Shown in pieces: positions 1-10,988 of a DNA stretch of 64,000 nt. The DNA lies in the NCBI GenBank assembly GCA_963930655.1, contig OZ005603.1, positions 28,100,201 through 28,164,200 of the forward strand. The letters are read 5' to 3'. The position numbers were made by a program, and so were the translations under genes. How positions within the stretch are numbered: position 1 is the stretch's first letter; every line of letters starts with the position of its first letter. The notes under the pieces were generated by a model, which had not been told where the DNA came from, made no database searches, and saw nothing but the letters and a program-made list of their open reading frames with translations. The DNA is from Myrica gale. Lineage: Eukaryota > Streptophyta > Magnoliopsida > Fagales > Myricaceae.

Positions 1-73
1 GGGACGAGGTATTACACAAATTTCGAAATTAATCTAAATGCTTGTAAACTAATTACAAACAAAAATTACAGTC

Positions 74-609
74 CTTATTTGTTATTGGGGTAATGTCATA
101 GTTCGGCTCCTAAGTATGCGACAAAATTAATCTTACCCTCGTAACTATGAAAACAACGATTTACGTCTTTTAACTTTCAAAAATCATCTATATACGCCTA
201 CCTTCCAAATCAACAATTAAGTCAAACTGAAAAATATGTAAATTGATCTAAATCCTCATCTAAGACAAAATTTTAAAAAAATCAATAAATAATCGAGAAA
301 TAAATTAAAAAATAAATAGATACTGGAATAGAGTTTCAAAAGTTTCATTTAAAAAATAAATAGATTATTGAAATTGAGTTTCAATAATTTTATTTTTTAT
401 TTTTTTAATAATTTTGTCTTAGAGGGATATTTTGCCGCATTTAAGTCATTTTGCATGTTATTTTGTAGAACTCAACCGTTAATTTGGACGGAATATGTAT
501 ATTAATAATTTTTAAAAATAAATCGTTATTTTCATAATTAGGAGGGTGAGATTGATTTTGTTGCATACTTAGGAGACGAACTATAACATTACTCCTTTCT
601 TATTTGTTT
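74..609. mobile_element. Mutator-like MITE with 10-bp TSD
   Basis: The element spans 84-599 and has long imperfect terminal inverted repeats of about 75 bp: the left end around GGGTAATGTCATAGTTC is mirrored on the right by GAACTATAACATTACTCC. It is flanked by the direct repeat CTTATTTGTT at 74-83 and 600-609. Long TIRs with a 9-10 bp duplication point to a non-autonomous Mutator-like element. The interior is AT-rich and non-coding. A related copy lies at 56290-56725, sharing TIR and internal motifs such as the stretch ending in TTTAACGGTTAAAT. Confidence 0.8.
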
Positions 610-749
610 CTCAGACTATTGTTTCTTTATAATTCACTCTTTAATTACAATCTAGAGAATCAACAGCACGCACTTATTCGCTTGTATCTCGCGTCCAAAT
701 CTCACTTTGATGCAGAAATATGGTTTCACCTTTAAACCAACCCATTGCA

Positions 750-1725
750 TGGTCGCAGACATTTTTTTTATAGATAAAAAAGAAACTACGACAAAACAAA
801 CACGACAAACAAAAGACAGACAAACCAGCGAGACCCTCGGACGGATCAGAGGAACCACTATGTACTCCTTGCAGGGCAGAGGGAGTGATGGCCGGACATA
901 GTAGACAGAGCTACTAGGACCTGGACAAGCCGGTAAAGCGCCACAAACAACGCGTAGCGAGACCCAACAAAGGGTCGGAAAAGAGCCACAAGGACTCGGA
1001 TAAGCCCACAGAAGGAGCGGACAGACGACGACGGACCAAAACCAACAACAAGCCCTAAACAGAGGGGCAGGCCCAAACGGGCGACAACAAAACAAAGCAC
1101 AAGCCCTAAACAGAGGGGCTGGCCCAAACAGGCGACAACATAGCAGCATACAAGCCCTAAACAAATGGGCATACCCAAACGGGTTTATTGGCGGACGGGA
1201 CGGCGGCGGCGGAAGGCGGCGGCCGACCGAGGCAGGTGGGGGACAAAATAGAGGAAAATGGAGCCCATGAGCCGCTGATGCATGTCCAGCGAAAAAGAGA
1301 ACCGAAAGGAGGCTGGAGTAGGCTGCACGCGCCCAAAGAGTGGGCGGCGCGTGAGATCCACGCGCACCGCGTGGTGCGCGTGTATCATCACGCGCTGGCC
1401 GATCAAGGCATGCTAGCCATCGGAGTGAAGCCCAGCGCCCGCTGAAGACCACTAGCCGACGCGTGTCGACAGGGATAGGGCGAAAACCGCCGAAAGCCAA
1501 GGGGAAGCCACCTGTCAAGAAAACCAAAAAAACACCCAAACCAACCGGAAGTCAGGCCAACTAGAGAAGGGAAAGGGAGAAAGAAGAAGAAAGAGGAGAA
1601 AAAGAAAGGGAAAAAAGGGGAGGGGTGAGGGAGCCGGAGCTCCCCCCTCCTCCGTAGGGGCGCAGGGGTGGGGGGAAAACAGAGGGTTTGGGTTGGGAGA
1701 GAATCGGTCTGGTCGCAGACATTTT
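750..1725 (-). mobile_element. Poly(A)-type retroposon (LINE-derived?) with 16-bp TSD
   Basis: The 16-mer TGGTCGCAGACATTTT occurs at 750-765 and 1710-1725, exactly bracketing a GC-rich insert of about 960 bp. Read on the minus strand the insert starts with a pyrimidine-rich, GC-rich leader and ends in an A-rich tail next to the duplication, as expected for target-primed insertion of a LINE or a LINE-mobilised RNA. It includes three tandem 51-bp repeats at about 1050-1190. A 295-codon minus-strand reading frame (1539-652) crosses it, but it resembles no domain I know and begins and ends without regard to the element, so I do not call it a gene. The family is not identified. Confidence 0.6.
1050..1190. 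repeat. Three tandem 51-bp repeats inside the retroposon
   Basis: Units beginning AGCCCTAAACA start at 1051, 1102 and 1153, an exact 51-bp spacing. Because 51 is a multiple of three, the minus-strand frame shows a degenerate 17-residue repeat. The third unit is more diverged. Confidence 0.8.
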
Positions 1726-2140
1726 ACTCGTAAATTAGCTTAGGCGGTTCCGTCCGGCGTCCGATGCATATTCGTATTTAGTCAATTTTTCAGAGTCAGG
1801 AAAACGAGAAACGGCGACACGGTAGGTAAACGGGGACAAATTGTTTAGTGGGTCTACTAGAAGCTCATGAGACGGTGGGACCAGTTTAGACACGTTATTA
1901 TGCCCACTTTCAATAATCACAGGAGGGGGGACCCATGATCAAACTAGTGGTGCTTTGTTTTGAATGGCGTGAGGCGTGAGCTGCGAGGTGCTAACGGCAA
2001 TATTTTATGGTGCGACAAGGTGCATCGTATCCATGATCTGAACTATATCGAACGGTCAGATTTTATCTTTATAAACTTTGATGTTGATCAACGTTTGGGT
2101 TGACTAATCTTCTAGATTAGGTCGGTTATTTGGTCAACCG
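1726..2140. other. Intergenic, nothing recognised
   Basis: No gene, RNA or repeat boundary is recognisable. The short reading frames here have no domain-like content. Confidence 0.5.
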
Positions 2141-2544
2141 TAGGGGTGGTAAGTATTCTGACCGTAATCGGAATGCTTTTTCTTTTAGTATTTGTGGAAT
2201 TGAAAATTCAGAATTTTTGCTTCTGATTTTTTTAAAAAAAAAAAAAAACTCAAATGGAGAAAAGATTTTGTCTTTCCATATCCATAATTTTAAAATATTT
2301 TAATTTTATTTTAGATTTTGAAATTTGGAAGAATGTTTATTTTATATTTTATTTATTATTAATTTATGATATATATAATAAAAAATTTGGTCAAAATTCT
2401 TGTCCAGTTAAAAGTTGGCAAAAAAACTCACATATCGGAACATAAATTTTGAATTCCAATTTCGAAATCAAAATTTGCATTTTGACAGATATCGGAATCA
2501 GAATCAAAATGGGTCACGGTTCCGACCATTCTCGTACCCACCTT
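2141..2544. mobile_element. hAT-like MITE, imperfect ends
   Basis: The left end TAGGGGTGGTAAGTATTCTG is mirrored by a right end whose reverse complement begins AAGGTGGGTACGAGAATGG, followed on both sides by related CGGAAT-rich sequence. The TAGGGGTG-type terminus is usual for hAT MITEs. The flanks share only TCAAC, so the 8-bp duplication is not convincing and the boundaries may be off by a few bases. Confidence 0.5.
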
Positions 2545-2967
2545 GAATCAACAGCTGAAAACTAAGGATTAAACACATTGTTAGCAGTTTTAAGAAATTA
2601 ATTAATTGCAATTTAACTGCTAACAGTGATTTTCGTATTTCTCCACCCAAAAAGTTTGTCCCCAGTAATTCTAGAATTAAAAAATAACATAAATTGTTCC
2701 ATTTTGTCTCTATTGTGTGAAAAGCAGTCGGGCACTCGATTCTAATCCGGACTCTATTATGATATAATATATTTGCATGAAGCCTGTGAAAGGGAATACG
2801 TTTATTGTGTGCAAGTCCTAATCAAGGATAACCTTTTCCAACATGATTTAAGGGTTCAAAGTCAATAGCGCGGGGTAATAGACAAGATACACAATCAAAC
2901 CAATAATAAAATATTAGCTTAAGTGGATTGAAAAAAATTTCTACTGACGTGGCACGTAGAATTCTAA

Positions 2968-3213
2968 GGTTATGTTTGTTTAAGTTTTCATAAGTTTTCA
3001 AAAATTTCTGACTCACTTTTTCATCAATTTTAATATATTCTCACAAATCCCAATAATTTTTTCATTAATTTCAATACATTTTCATCAATCTCAATAATTT
3101 TTTACAAATTTCAACAATTTTTAACTAACTTTTTACCAATCCCAAGAGAATCTACGCTACTTCCAAAAAAACACAAAAACAAAAACTGTTTTGAGAACTA
3201 AACCAAACATATC
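2968..3213. mobile_element. Harbinger/Tourist-like MITE
   Basis: The left end GGTTATGTTTGTTTAAG is mirrored at the right by AACTAAACCAAACATATC, and the interior consists of AT-rich repeats of CAATAATTTTT type. TAA precedes the left end; the right flank reads TTTA, so the 3-bp duplication is imperfect. Confidence 0.55.
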
Positions 3214-3737
3214 TTTAGGCTCTGGACTCTACCAGAGTTTTGTCTTTTTTCGGTGCTTCTTGTTCTGGTGCCATTGCCGCAGCAGACGGTTGCCCATGGG
3301 GGCGGCAGGCCGGCAAAGGTCGTTCGTTGACATGGTTTTGCCAGTGCCGGAGGTGGATATGGCTATGCGTCCTCCTAAGATTTGTAATGGATAACTCTGT
3401 TTTGACTTTTCCAAAGAAGAAAATAGGAACAGAAAAATCTGCCAAATTTTTTTTTTTCTAAATATATTGTTTTGAAGTTTCTACGGCAAAGATCTTTCCT
3501 GTTGAAACTCAGGCTAAAACTTTTGAGGATGCTATTGTACTTTGTGCTTTGAAAATTTCAGTGAGGGAGATTAAATCTAAACCTATTCGCAGCGTGAGAT
3601 GGTTGAAATCGATTTTAGGTTGCTATAAATTAAATGTTGATCGTAATAGTGTCGGTAATATAATCCTTCTAGAGTAGGTATAATTATTAGAGGTGATATA
3701 CGTGACCTTTGATTATTAGCTTTTTCGGTTAGTTTTG
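3214..3737. other. Intergenic, short frames only
   Basis: Several short overlapping reading frames occur at 3191-3461 on both strands. None has a recognisable domain, so I call none of them. Confidence 0.4.
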
Positions 3738-4004
3738 GTCATAGTTACGGCTTTCCAAAAAACTGGTCGGACTGGTCAAATTGGACCGAAATCGGACCGA
3801 TTTTGGCCAACCCGAACCGAGATCAGTGTACTTCGGTCCGGTTCCGAGTTACCCATATGGAAAACCGAAATCGGACCGGAGTATACCACTCCAAACCGGT
3901 AAAAAAAACCTCAAAAAAGACCTAAAAAGAAAAAAAAATGCTAAGAAGCCCAAAATGACATGGCCCAAACCGGCCAACCCGGACTGGACAACCCTAGTCA
4001 TAGT
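3738..4004. mobile_element. hAT MITE with perfect 8-bp TSD
   Basis: A 251-bp element (3746-3996) has ends TACGGCTTTCCA and, in reverse complement, TAGGGTTGTCCA. It is flanked by an exact 8-bp duplication GTCATAGT at 3738-3745 and 3997-4004. The interior is rich in CGGACCG and CCGAACC motifs common in plant hAT MITEs. Confidence 0.8.
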
Positions 4005-4043
4005 ACAATAATGCTGCTGAGCTGATAGATGTCCTTCGTAATT

Positions 4044-4359
4044 TAAGGGTGCCTTTGCAAATCACCAATTACCTTAAAAAAAATTCTATTATGAAATTTT
4101 AGTTCGCAAACACAACTAACTCAAAATTGTTGTCAAATAAAATAACTTTAAAATAATCTCATTCTCCACATCAAATCATCTTTTTTTTTACTACAATACC
4201 CATGAAAAATTCACTCGAATCATCTATCTTTTTACTTTTTCACCGAATCTCGTAAAATTCTACTTTATTCACTATTCTCTCACAAAATCCAATAAAACTC
4301 TAATCTCCTCAATTTTCCCTAAATATTTACAATAGTTAAGGTTTGCAAACGACTCCTAA
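4044..4359. mobile_element. Harbinger/Tourist-like MITE with TAA TSD
   Basis: A 310-bp element (4047-4356) has terminal inverted repeats GGGTGCCTTTGCAAA and GGAGTCGTTTGCAAA, flanked by the trinucleotide TAA on both sides (4044-4046 and 4357-4359), the signature of PIF/Harbinger insertion. Confidence 0.75.
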
Positions 4360-4707
4360 AATTTTGTAATCAACTTGTTACCACTGCTTTGGATGTAGAA
4401 ACCGACTCCAAACTGGTTGTTGAGAAAAATTATGTTAGGAATGGTAATTAGAGGATTTTTGAGAAAATATTATTTCTCTTCTTGCTGGTTTTAATTACTT
4501 GGTGCAGCGTATTTCGAGAAGGAAATGCTCGACTTTCTGGCAAGACATGGCGGCTTGGAGGAGCACACAACTCAGTAGACTTCTAGAGATATGATTACGT
4601 GGTCTATCACGTATAGATAAACTAAATTTACCTTATTTGCATTTCAAGTGGGAAAACACTACCGAGTAATGGAACCAGACCAGATTTTAAAAGACTTCAA
4701 AGACCAG

Positions 4708-4900
4708 GGTTATGTTCGTTTTGAAGATTTTTGTAGGGTTTGTAGTGTTTTGAGAATTTTTAGGTGATGTTGGAGTTATATTGGTGTTTGTGTAGAAATT
4801 GATGATGTGTAAAAAAAGAATGATGATGTTTAGGTTATTGTGTGTGGATTATTTTTATTGGGTTGAGTGAAAAAGATAAAATAATATTTAAATTTAAGTT
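4708..4900. repeat. Partial MITE end (GGTTATGTTCGTTTTGA family)
   Basis: One end of the Harbinger-like family seen at 14915 and 38042, followed by family-specific sequence (GTGATG, GTGTTTGTGTAGA). No matching second end is visible, so it is truncated. A similar one-sided piece lies at 37208-37330. Confidence 0.5.
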
Positions 4901-6022
4901 TATTTATAATATTTATTACAATTACGATTAAACTGCCGACCAACATACGTTTCTGCCTTTTTTTTTTTTTAATTTTGCCTTGTAACCGTTACTTCAAGGG
5001 CATTGACACGTGTGTTGCAACTTGTATATTTTTTTTTACTTTTTTCTGTTTATGGTCATTCATGAATTTGTAAAGGACTGCACACCTGCTGCAGGGGCAG
5101 TCTGTTGCAGAAGTTGTCTTCTCGTTTTGGTGCAAAAACAATCTTGCCCATACTGCCATGACTTGTTAAGTCGAAAACTATGTCCAAATTAATAATTTTA
5201 AAGGGATAGGAATAAATTCTCTGCCGTATATCTAGGACCACTCATGTCAGATGGTCGACATGGTGCAAAAGAAATTGTTAGGCTGAATACAAAATTGCGA
5301 ATTTTACTACTCATGTTCGGCGGCCGTTCCTTAAATTGAATGCGAATCCTATTATTTCTATCAAACCGAACATGACCCAGGTTGTGGAAGCTTAAAGGAC
5401 ATTTCATCAACCGCCACCCAAGAAATTATTTTCTTAATAATTCGCTCTTTTTATAATCCAAGAATCACCATTTTTTGTGCTATCTTGAATTCTGCATCGT
5501 AAAAAATTGGGGTTGAGCTTGTCAGGACCACAACACAATCTTCCGACTATATATTTAATCAGACGCCAAGAAAGTTATTAGGGGCAAAGACTTGCGACCA
5601 TAAGTAAAGAAGACCCTGGATTTTGAAACCTACATTCATCATAATATTTTTTTTAGGATAAAGTCATAATTAATCTCATAAATATGAATAAAAATTAAAT
5701 CAATAATTTTAATTATAAATTTTAAGTCGAAAAATGATGTAAAAGGACCGAAATACCACTCTAATACTAAATTTTTTAGGCGCATTTGATCTATTTGGCT
5801 GGTCCCACCGTTTGCTTGAATATCGGGGTCGCTTCCGAGCTGATGTGAATTTGGCTAATTTGGCAAGAGCTACCGTCCAAAAAAAAAAAAACCAAGAGAG
5901 ATTCGGAGAAGGCTCGAGATAATAGAGGTTTATATGCTCTTCCAAAGTGTATTTGCAAAAGTTGATAGCAATGGTTTGATTTTTCTAAGCTAGTGGTTAG
6001 CAGGAGCTCCTAGTCCGAGAGC
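4901..6022. other. Intergenic, nothing recognised
   Basis: AT-rich sequence with no gene that I can support. Small reading frames at 5010-5410 and 5709-5945 lack domain content. Confidence 0.5.
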
Positions 6023-6365
6023 TTCAAAAGTCATCCGTCTAATAAAGAAAACCCGACACAAAACGCGTCCTTTCCGAGATCAGCCAACAAAGCGTTCATC
6101 AGTCAGGCGCGGTTAACTTAAGACGGCTATTCTTTGTTGACCAACCCATTCTCGACCCCCTTTCTCTTCTCCTTTCGTGGCTTCTTCTTCTTCCTCCTCC
6201 TCCCATTCTACACTTTCGGTCGCCGTTTCCAGTCGTTGCTGTTGGCCACGACCCGCGACTCAGAGGCAGGGGTCAAAAGGGTCCTGTTCATGGGATTTTA
6301 CCCACGATTAACTTCATCGCATCTACAATAGTTTACCGCATGGGTGCCTCTTGTTACAGTTTCCA
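6023..6365 (+). promoter_or_regulatory. Duplicated upstream/leader block of RLP gene 1
   Basis: From AGCTTCAAAAGTCATCCGTC onward this block is repeated before the second receptor gene (about 15358-15659), so the duplication carried its promoter-proximal DNA. Both copies keep TTGACC, a W-box core for WRKY factors (6137-6142 and 15472-15477), and a CTT/CCT microsatellite that is shorter here. Whether the W-box is in promoter or transcribed leader cannot be told without a transcript. Confidence 0.5.
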
Positions 6366-6369
6366 ATGA
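6340..6369 (+). CDS. 9-codon upstream ORF overlapping the RLP1 start
   Basis: ATG at 6340 opens a nine-residue frame (MGASCYSFQ) whose TGA overlaps the receptor ATG as ATGA at 6366-6369, in a different frame. The paralogue has the same arrangement at 15634-15663 (MGVSCYSFQ). It could dampen or couple translation of the receptor. Retention may simply reflect recent duplication; no translation evidence exists. Confidence 0.4.
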   Translation: MGASCYSFQ

Positions 6370-9300
6370 GAATTCATTGCTTTTCATGGCTCTTCTTGAT
6401 ACCCGTATGCTCAATCTTGCTCAGCATCTGCGTCTTTCTGGTCTCTGGCCAATGTCTGGACGATCAGCTATCCTTGTTGCTCAAATTGAAGAATAGCCTC
6501 CAATACAACAATACCTCTTCCACAAAACTTGTTTACTGGGATCCAAGTGCCGATTGCTGTTCTTGGAAAGGTGTAAACTGCAGCGGGGGACGTGTTGTTG
6601 GTCTGGACCTGAGCAGTGAATCCATCACGGGGGGACTTGACAATTCAAGTAGCATCTTCAGTCTTCAATACCTCCAGAACCTGAGTTTGGCATATAACAA
6701 CTTGAACAATTCTGAGATTCCATCCGAGTTTGACAAACTAAAGAATTTGAGTTACTTGAACCTATCAAATGCTGGATTTGCAGGGCAGATTGCTATTGCG
6801 ATTTCGAACTTGACGAGGTTGGTTATTCTTGATTTATCTACCCTGCAGTTCCTCGGGACATCTCTGCTGAAACTCGAGAATCCACATTTAGAAATGCTGG
6901 TTCAGAACCTTCCGGAACTTATAGAACTTTATCTTGATGCTGTAAACATATCAGCACGAGGAAATGAGTGGTGCCTACCCATATCGTCTTCACTGCCAAA
7001 ACTGAGAGTTTTGAGCTTGTCAAATTGTTATCTTTCAGGCCCCATGGATTCCTCCTTGGTGAACCTTCAGGCCCTCTCGATTATTCGTCTGGATAATAAC
7101 AATCTGTCTACTCCAGTTCCAGAGTTCTTCGCAAATTTCAGAAATTTGAAGACATTGGGTCTTAGTTCTTGCGGATTGCACGGCATATTTCCAGATAAGA
7201 TCCTTCAGGTACCAACCCTACAGATTCTGGACTTGTCTAACAATCCACTACTTCGTGGTTCTTTGCCAGATTTTCCTCAGAATGGACATCTTAGGACCGT
7301 GGTTCTTAGCAATACCAATTTCTCAGGGGAACTGCCACATTCTCTCGGTGAACTTACAATGTTGTCCAGATTAGATCTTTCAAGTTGCAATTTCAGTGGA
7401 TCAATCCCAAACTCAATGGCAAAGCTTTCTCACTTGCTTTATTTGGACATGTCCTCCAACAATTTGACCGGACCAATTCCATCTCTCAGTAGGGCCAAGA
7501 ATCTGACCGAATTAAAACTCGCCCATAATCATTTAACAGGTCAGATAAACCATAGCAGCTGGCAAGAGCTCCTGAATCTGGTGAACCTCGACTTGCGTTA
7601 CAATTCACTGAATGGTAGTATTCCACTGAATCTGTTTTCGCTGCCATCGTTGCGGGAATTACAGCTTTCCAACAACCAGTTTTCTGGTCAACTCAATAAA
7701 CTCTCCAATATTTCTTCTTACCTACTTGATACCCTTGATTTGAGTAGGAACGAATTGGATGGGCCAATACCGTTGTCTTTCTTTAAACTCCGTGGTCTTA
7801 AGATCCTCTCACTTTCTTCAAACTACTTCAGCGGCCCCTTTCAACTTAATGCAATTCAGCAGTTGAGAAATCTTTCCAATCTTGATCTTTCGTACAACAA
7901 CCTATCGATTGCATATAACGGTTCCAGTTCTTCATCACACTCCTTTCCCCAGATTACGACATTAAAACTGGCCTCTAGCAACTTAAAAACATTTCCTGAT
8001 TTCGTGAGAAACCAATCCCAATTGACAGTGCTAGACCTTTCAGAAAACCAGATTACCGGAGAGGTACCCAGTTGGATCGGGAAACTTCCTTATCTGCTTC
8101 AATTAAATCTCTCTTTCAACCTTTTGTCGACTCTGCGAGGATCTTTATTCAATCTTTCTTCTTTGGCTGTCCTGGACATTAGCTTCAACCATCTCCGGGG
8201 GCAACTCCCAGTTCTGCCACCATTTGCCACGTATTTGGATTTGTCAGGGAATCAGTTCAGCTCTGTCATCCCAGCTGACATTGGAAGCTCCCTTACCGTC
8301 GCTTATTTCTTCTCTCTTTCAAGTAATAGATTCTACGGGAGTATCCCTGTATCAATGTGCAATGCCACTTATCTCCAAGTTCTTGATCTGTCTGATAATT
8401 CCTTCAGTAACACAATTCCCCAGTGCTTGATTAAAATGAGTGGGACTCTTGGTGTGCTGAATCTAAGGAGAAACAACCTCAGTAGTGCAATTCCCGATGC
8501 ATTTCCTGACAGTTGTGAAATACAAACTTTAGATCTCAGCGGGAACCAACTGGAAGGACAGCTACCCAAGTCTCTCGCTGATTGCACAAAGTTGGAGGTC
8601 TTGAACGTTGGGAACAACCAACTCGAGGACATTTTCCCTTGTTACTTGAAGAACATATCCATGCTGCGTGTCCTTGTTTTGAGATATAATAAATTTAACG
8701 GATCCATTGGTTGTCAAGGGCATAATGTCACCTGGCCGAGGCTTCAAATTGTAGATGTCGCTTCCAACAATTTCACTGGTAAGTTTCCAGTAAAATGCTT
8801 TTCTACCTGGAAAGCAATGGTTGGTGGCGAAGATGAAACCCAATCAAAGCTCAAGCGCCTCCATTTTGAAGTCCTGGGATTCGGTCAGTTTTACTATCAA
8901 GATACGGTTACAGTTACCGTCAAAGGTCTAGATATCGAGCTGGTGAAGATCCTGACTATCTTCACCTCGATTGATATTTCTTGCAATCATATTGATGGGG
9001 TAATACCAGAAGAAATAGGACAACTCAAATCACTTTACCTTCTCAATGTATCTCATAACGCTCTTACAGGCCAAATCCCAATATCTCTAGGGAATCTGAG
9101 CAATCTTGAGTCATTGGACTTGTCAAGCAACAAGCTTAGGGGGAAGATTCCTAAGCAACTTGCAGATGGTCTTATTTTCCTTTCATTCCTAAACCTTTCT
9201 TTCAATCAATTGGTCGGACAGATTCCTGAGATCAAGCAATTTTCTACTTTTTCAGAAGATTCCTACGAAGGTAACAAAGGATTATGTGGCGTCCCTTTGA

Positions 9301-9770
9301 ATGTAAAATGCAATGCTGAAGCGGTACCCCCTTCAGCAGCACCAAAAACTCAAGAAACAGCATCGACTATGGTGATTGGTTTTGATTGGCAGTTCATACT
9401 GACTGGAATTGGTTTTGGGGCAGGAACAGCAGTGGTTATTGCTCCGCTATTGTTATGGGAGAAGGGAAGAAGATGGTATGATGGTAGCATTGATAAAATT
9501 CTTCCGGTGATTCTTTCCATGATGGGATTGTCTTACACAGGCTGGAAGGATACTGAGGTAGGGGGAGAGGAAGATATTGAAGACGACATAGAAGATGATG
9601 ATGATGATGGAGACGAAACGGAAGATGAGGAATTTCGAGGGAGATACTGTGTTCTTTGTTCCAAACTCGACATCAGTAGGAAGAGAGTCATCCATGACCT
9701 CCAATGTATGTGCCATAACACCCCCCCCCCCATCACTTCTTCTTCTTCTACATCGTCATCTTCTTCGTAG
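6366..9770 (+). CDS. LRR receptor-like protein 1 (Ve1/RLP7-type), 1134 aa
   Basis: A single-exon gene for a cell-surface receptor-like protein that lacks a kinase. ATG at 6366 is chosen because upstream in-frame codons hold no ATG and it directly opens a signal peptide (MRIHCFSWLFLIP...). Order: signal peptide to about residue 30; LRRNT_2 cap with CCSWKGVNC; about 30 extracellular LRRs (L..L.L..N.L.G.IP) with many N-x-S/T sites; a non-LRR island at about 805-870 (YYQDTVTVTVKG); final LRRs; one membrane helix at about 1005-1030; then a cytosolic tail with an aspartate/glutamate run, the Cys/His motif YCVLCSKLDIS...HDLQCMCH and poly-Ser. Family members perceive microbial ligands and signal through SOBIR1/BAK1-type kinases; the ligand here is unknown. 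An 11-C homopolymer at 9721-9731 lies in the coding tail. Confidence 0.9.
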   Translation: MRIHCFSWLFLIPVCSILLSICVFLVSGQCLDDQLSLLLKLKNSLQYNNTSSTKLVYWDPSADCCSWKGVNCSGGRVVGLDLSSESITGGLDNSSSIFSLQYLQNLSLAYNNLNNSEIPSEFDKLKNLSYLNLSNAGFAGQIAIAISNLTRLVILDLSTLQFLGTSLLKLENPHLEMLVQNLPELIELYLDAVNISARGNEWCLPISSSLPKLRVLSLSNCYLSGPMDSSLVNLQALSIIRLDNNNLSTPVPEFFANFRNLKTLGLSSCGLHGIFPDKILQVPTLQILDLSNNPLLRGSLPDFPQNGHLRTVVLSNTNFSGELPHSLGELTMLSRLDLSSCNFSGSIPNSMAKLSHLLYLDMSSNNLTGPIPSLSRAKNLTELKLAHNHLTGQINHSSWQELLNLVNLDLRYNSLNGSIPLNLFSLPSLRELQLSNNQFSGQLNKLSNISSYLLDTLDLSRNELDGPIPLSFFKLRGLKILSLSSNYFSGPFQLNAIQQLRNLSNLDLSYNNLSIAYNGSSSSSHSFPQITTLKLASSNLKTFPDFVRNQSQLTVLDLSENQITGEVPSWIGKLPYLLQLNLSFNLLSTLRGSLFNLSSLAVLDISFNHLRGQLPVLPPFATYLDLSGNQFSSVIPADIGSSLTVAYFFSLSSNRFYGSIPVSMCNATYLQVLDLSDNSFSNTIPQCLIKMSGTLGVLNLRRNNLSSAIPDAFPDSCEIQTLDLSGNQLEGQLPKSLADCTKLEVLNVGNNQLEDIFPCYLKNISMLRVLVLRYNKFNGSIGCQGHNVTWPRLQIVDVASNNFTGKFPVKCFSTWKAMVGGEDETQSKLKRLHFEVLGFGQFYYQDTVTVTVKGLDIELVKILTIFTSIDISCNHIDGVIPEEIGQLKSLYLLNVSHNALTGQIPISLGNLSNLESLDLSSNKLRGKIPKQLADGLIFLSFLNLSFNQLVGQIPEIKQFSTFSEDSYEGNKGLCGVPLNVKCNAEAVPPSAAPKTQETASTMVIGFDWQFILTGIGFGAGTAVVIAPLLLWEKGRRWYDGSIDKILPVILSMMGLSYTGWKDTEVGGEEDIEDDIEDDDDDGDETEDEEFRGRYCVLCSKLDISRKRVIHDLQCMCHNTPPPITSSSSTSSSSS

Positions 9771-10154
9771 TGAGAAGTTTTTCTCTTTTCATTGTATTTA
9801 TACTATTTCGACTTATGCTCTGTATATAGATACAGATTCATCAATTCAAGAGTACGAAAACACGTTTTGAACATGTGGTAGTTGTTTTTTTTGAATAAAA
9901 ACATACATCTGAAAACGGAAGAAAAACAAAAACTACATTAACCGAGCCAAGAAGCCAGCGTCCCAGGAATCGAGTCCAAATCTATAGGAATCCCTGAAAG
10001 AGAGAACGAATACTCCATTGATTTTATACTCGGAGAGAAAATCTGTTGACTAGAAAGGCAAAGAGTTCTAACGGAGAAGCAACCCTGGGGATCCGGGGGC
10101 CCATATGTACTGATCAATCCCATTGAGAGAGTTTTGGAAGATGTTGAATAGGAT
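9771..10154. other. 3' flank of RLP1
   Basis: Contains the presumed 3' UTR of the receptor gene, with AATAAA at about 9894. No other gene is supported. Confidence 0.4.
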
Positions 10155-10351
10155 GAACTGTAGCAGATTTTTTTTTCTAGGCAAATGATAATTTGATTCG
10201 TTACTGTAGAAGGGGTAATAAATACAGTCTGAACACCACAAGGAAGAACCCAAAGGCCAGTTACAGGGCAAACGGCACAAGGCCTTACAAAAACAACAAC
10301 CGGACCTGAAATCCGGAGCCAACAATTTATAAACAACCAATATACCTTAGC
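10155..10351 (-). mobile_element. 5'-truncated LINE (L1-type) 3' end
   Basis: Read on the minus strand this is a 3'-UTR-like sequence (TTTTTGTAAGGCCTTGTGCC, then TTCAGACTGTATTTATTACC) ending in a 9-A tail at about 10167-10175. CTGTAGCAG occurs next to the tail and again at about 10990, beyond the adjacent MITE, and could be the target-site duplication. No reverse transcriptase remains. Confidence 0.45.
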
Positions 10352-10988
10352 TAAGGGTGAGTAATGAAACGGATGAAACCGGAATGTCCTATTCTGATTC
10401 TGGTTCCGGTACTTATCGAAATAAAATATCTGGTTTCATTTCGGTAAATATCGGAATGGAATCTAAATTTTCGGAATTGAACACTGGAAATTCCGGGTTC
10501 CTTATGTAGGCTTTTTTTACAATATATTTTTTAGGCCCTAAATCATTTTGTACCGAAATTTTGCACAAATTATTTTGTTATACATCATAAATTAAAAATA
10601 AATAAAATATAAAATACGTATTCATCTAAAAATCTAAAATAAACATTCATCTAAAATAAAATTACAACATTCTAAATTTATGGGCATCAAAAAAAAGTTT
10701 GAGCCCTATTTTAAAATTTTAATCTTTTTAAATCCTATCTAAAAAATAAATATTCACTCAAAATCTAAAGTAAAATTATAAAGTTTTGACCCTATTTTTA
10801 TTTAAAAAATCGGAACCGAAAATTTCGCTAATTCCGCCGGAATTTTCGGTTCCGGTTATGATTCCAAAAAAATAAAAAAATGCATTTCGGTTCCGTTTCA
10901 GATATATGTCGGAACCAAAACCTATATCGAAATAGGAGGCACCGAAACCAAAATTTCGATATTGACCGAAATGTTTGCTCAACCCTTA
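10352..10988. mobile_element. hAT-like MITE, 637 bp
   Basis: Terminal repeats TAAGGGTGAGTA and (reverse complement of the right end) TAAGGGTTGAGCA enclose CGGAAT/TTCCGG-rich sequence typical of plant hAT MITEs. The flanking octamers ACCTTAGC and CCTGTAGC match only partly. A one-sided related end (GTAGGGGTATTCAGTGCC) begins at about 11010. Confidence 0.65.

Noticed and set aside
652-1539. 295-codon minus-strand reading frame in GC-rich DNA
   Set aside because: It extends past the retroposon boundary, is low in complexity, contains the 17-residue repeat and matches no domain I know. High GC makes long open frames likely by chance.
6351-6365. Extending RLP1 upstream to a TTG codon
   Set aside because: Five extra codons before ATG 6366 contain no ATG, and the signal peptide begins naturally at 6366; the same applies to RLP2 (15627-15659).
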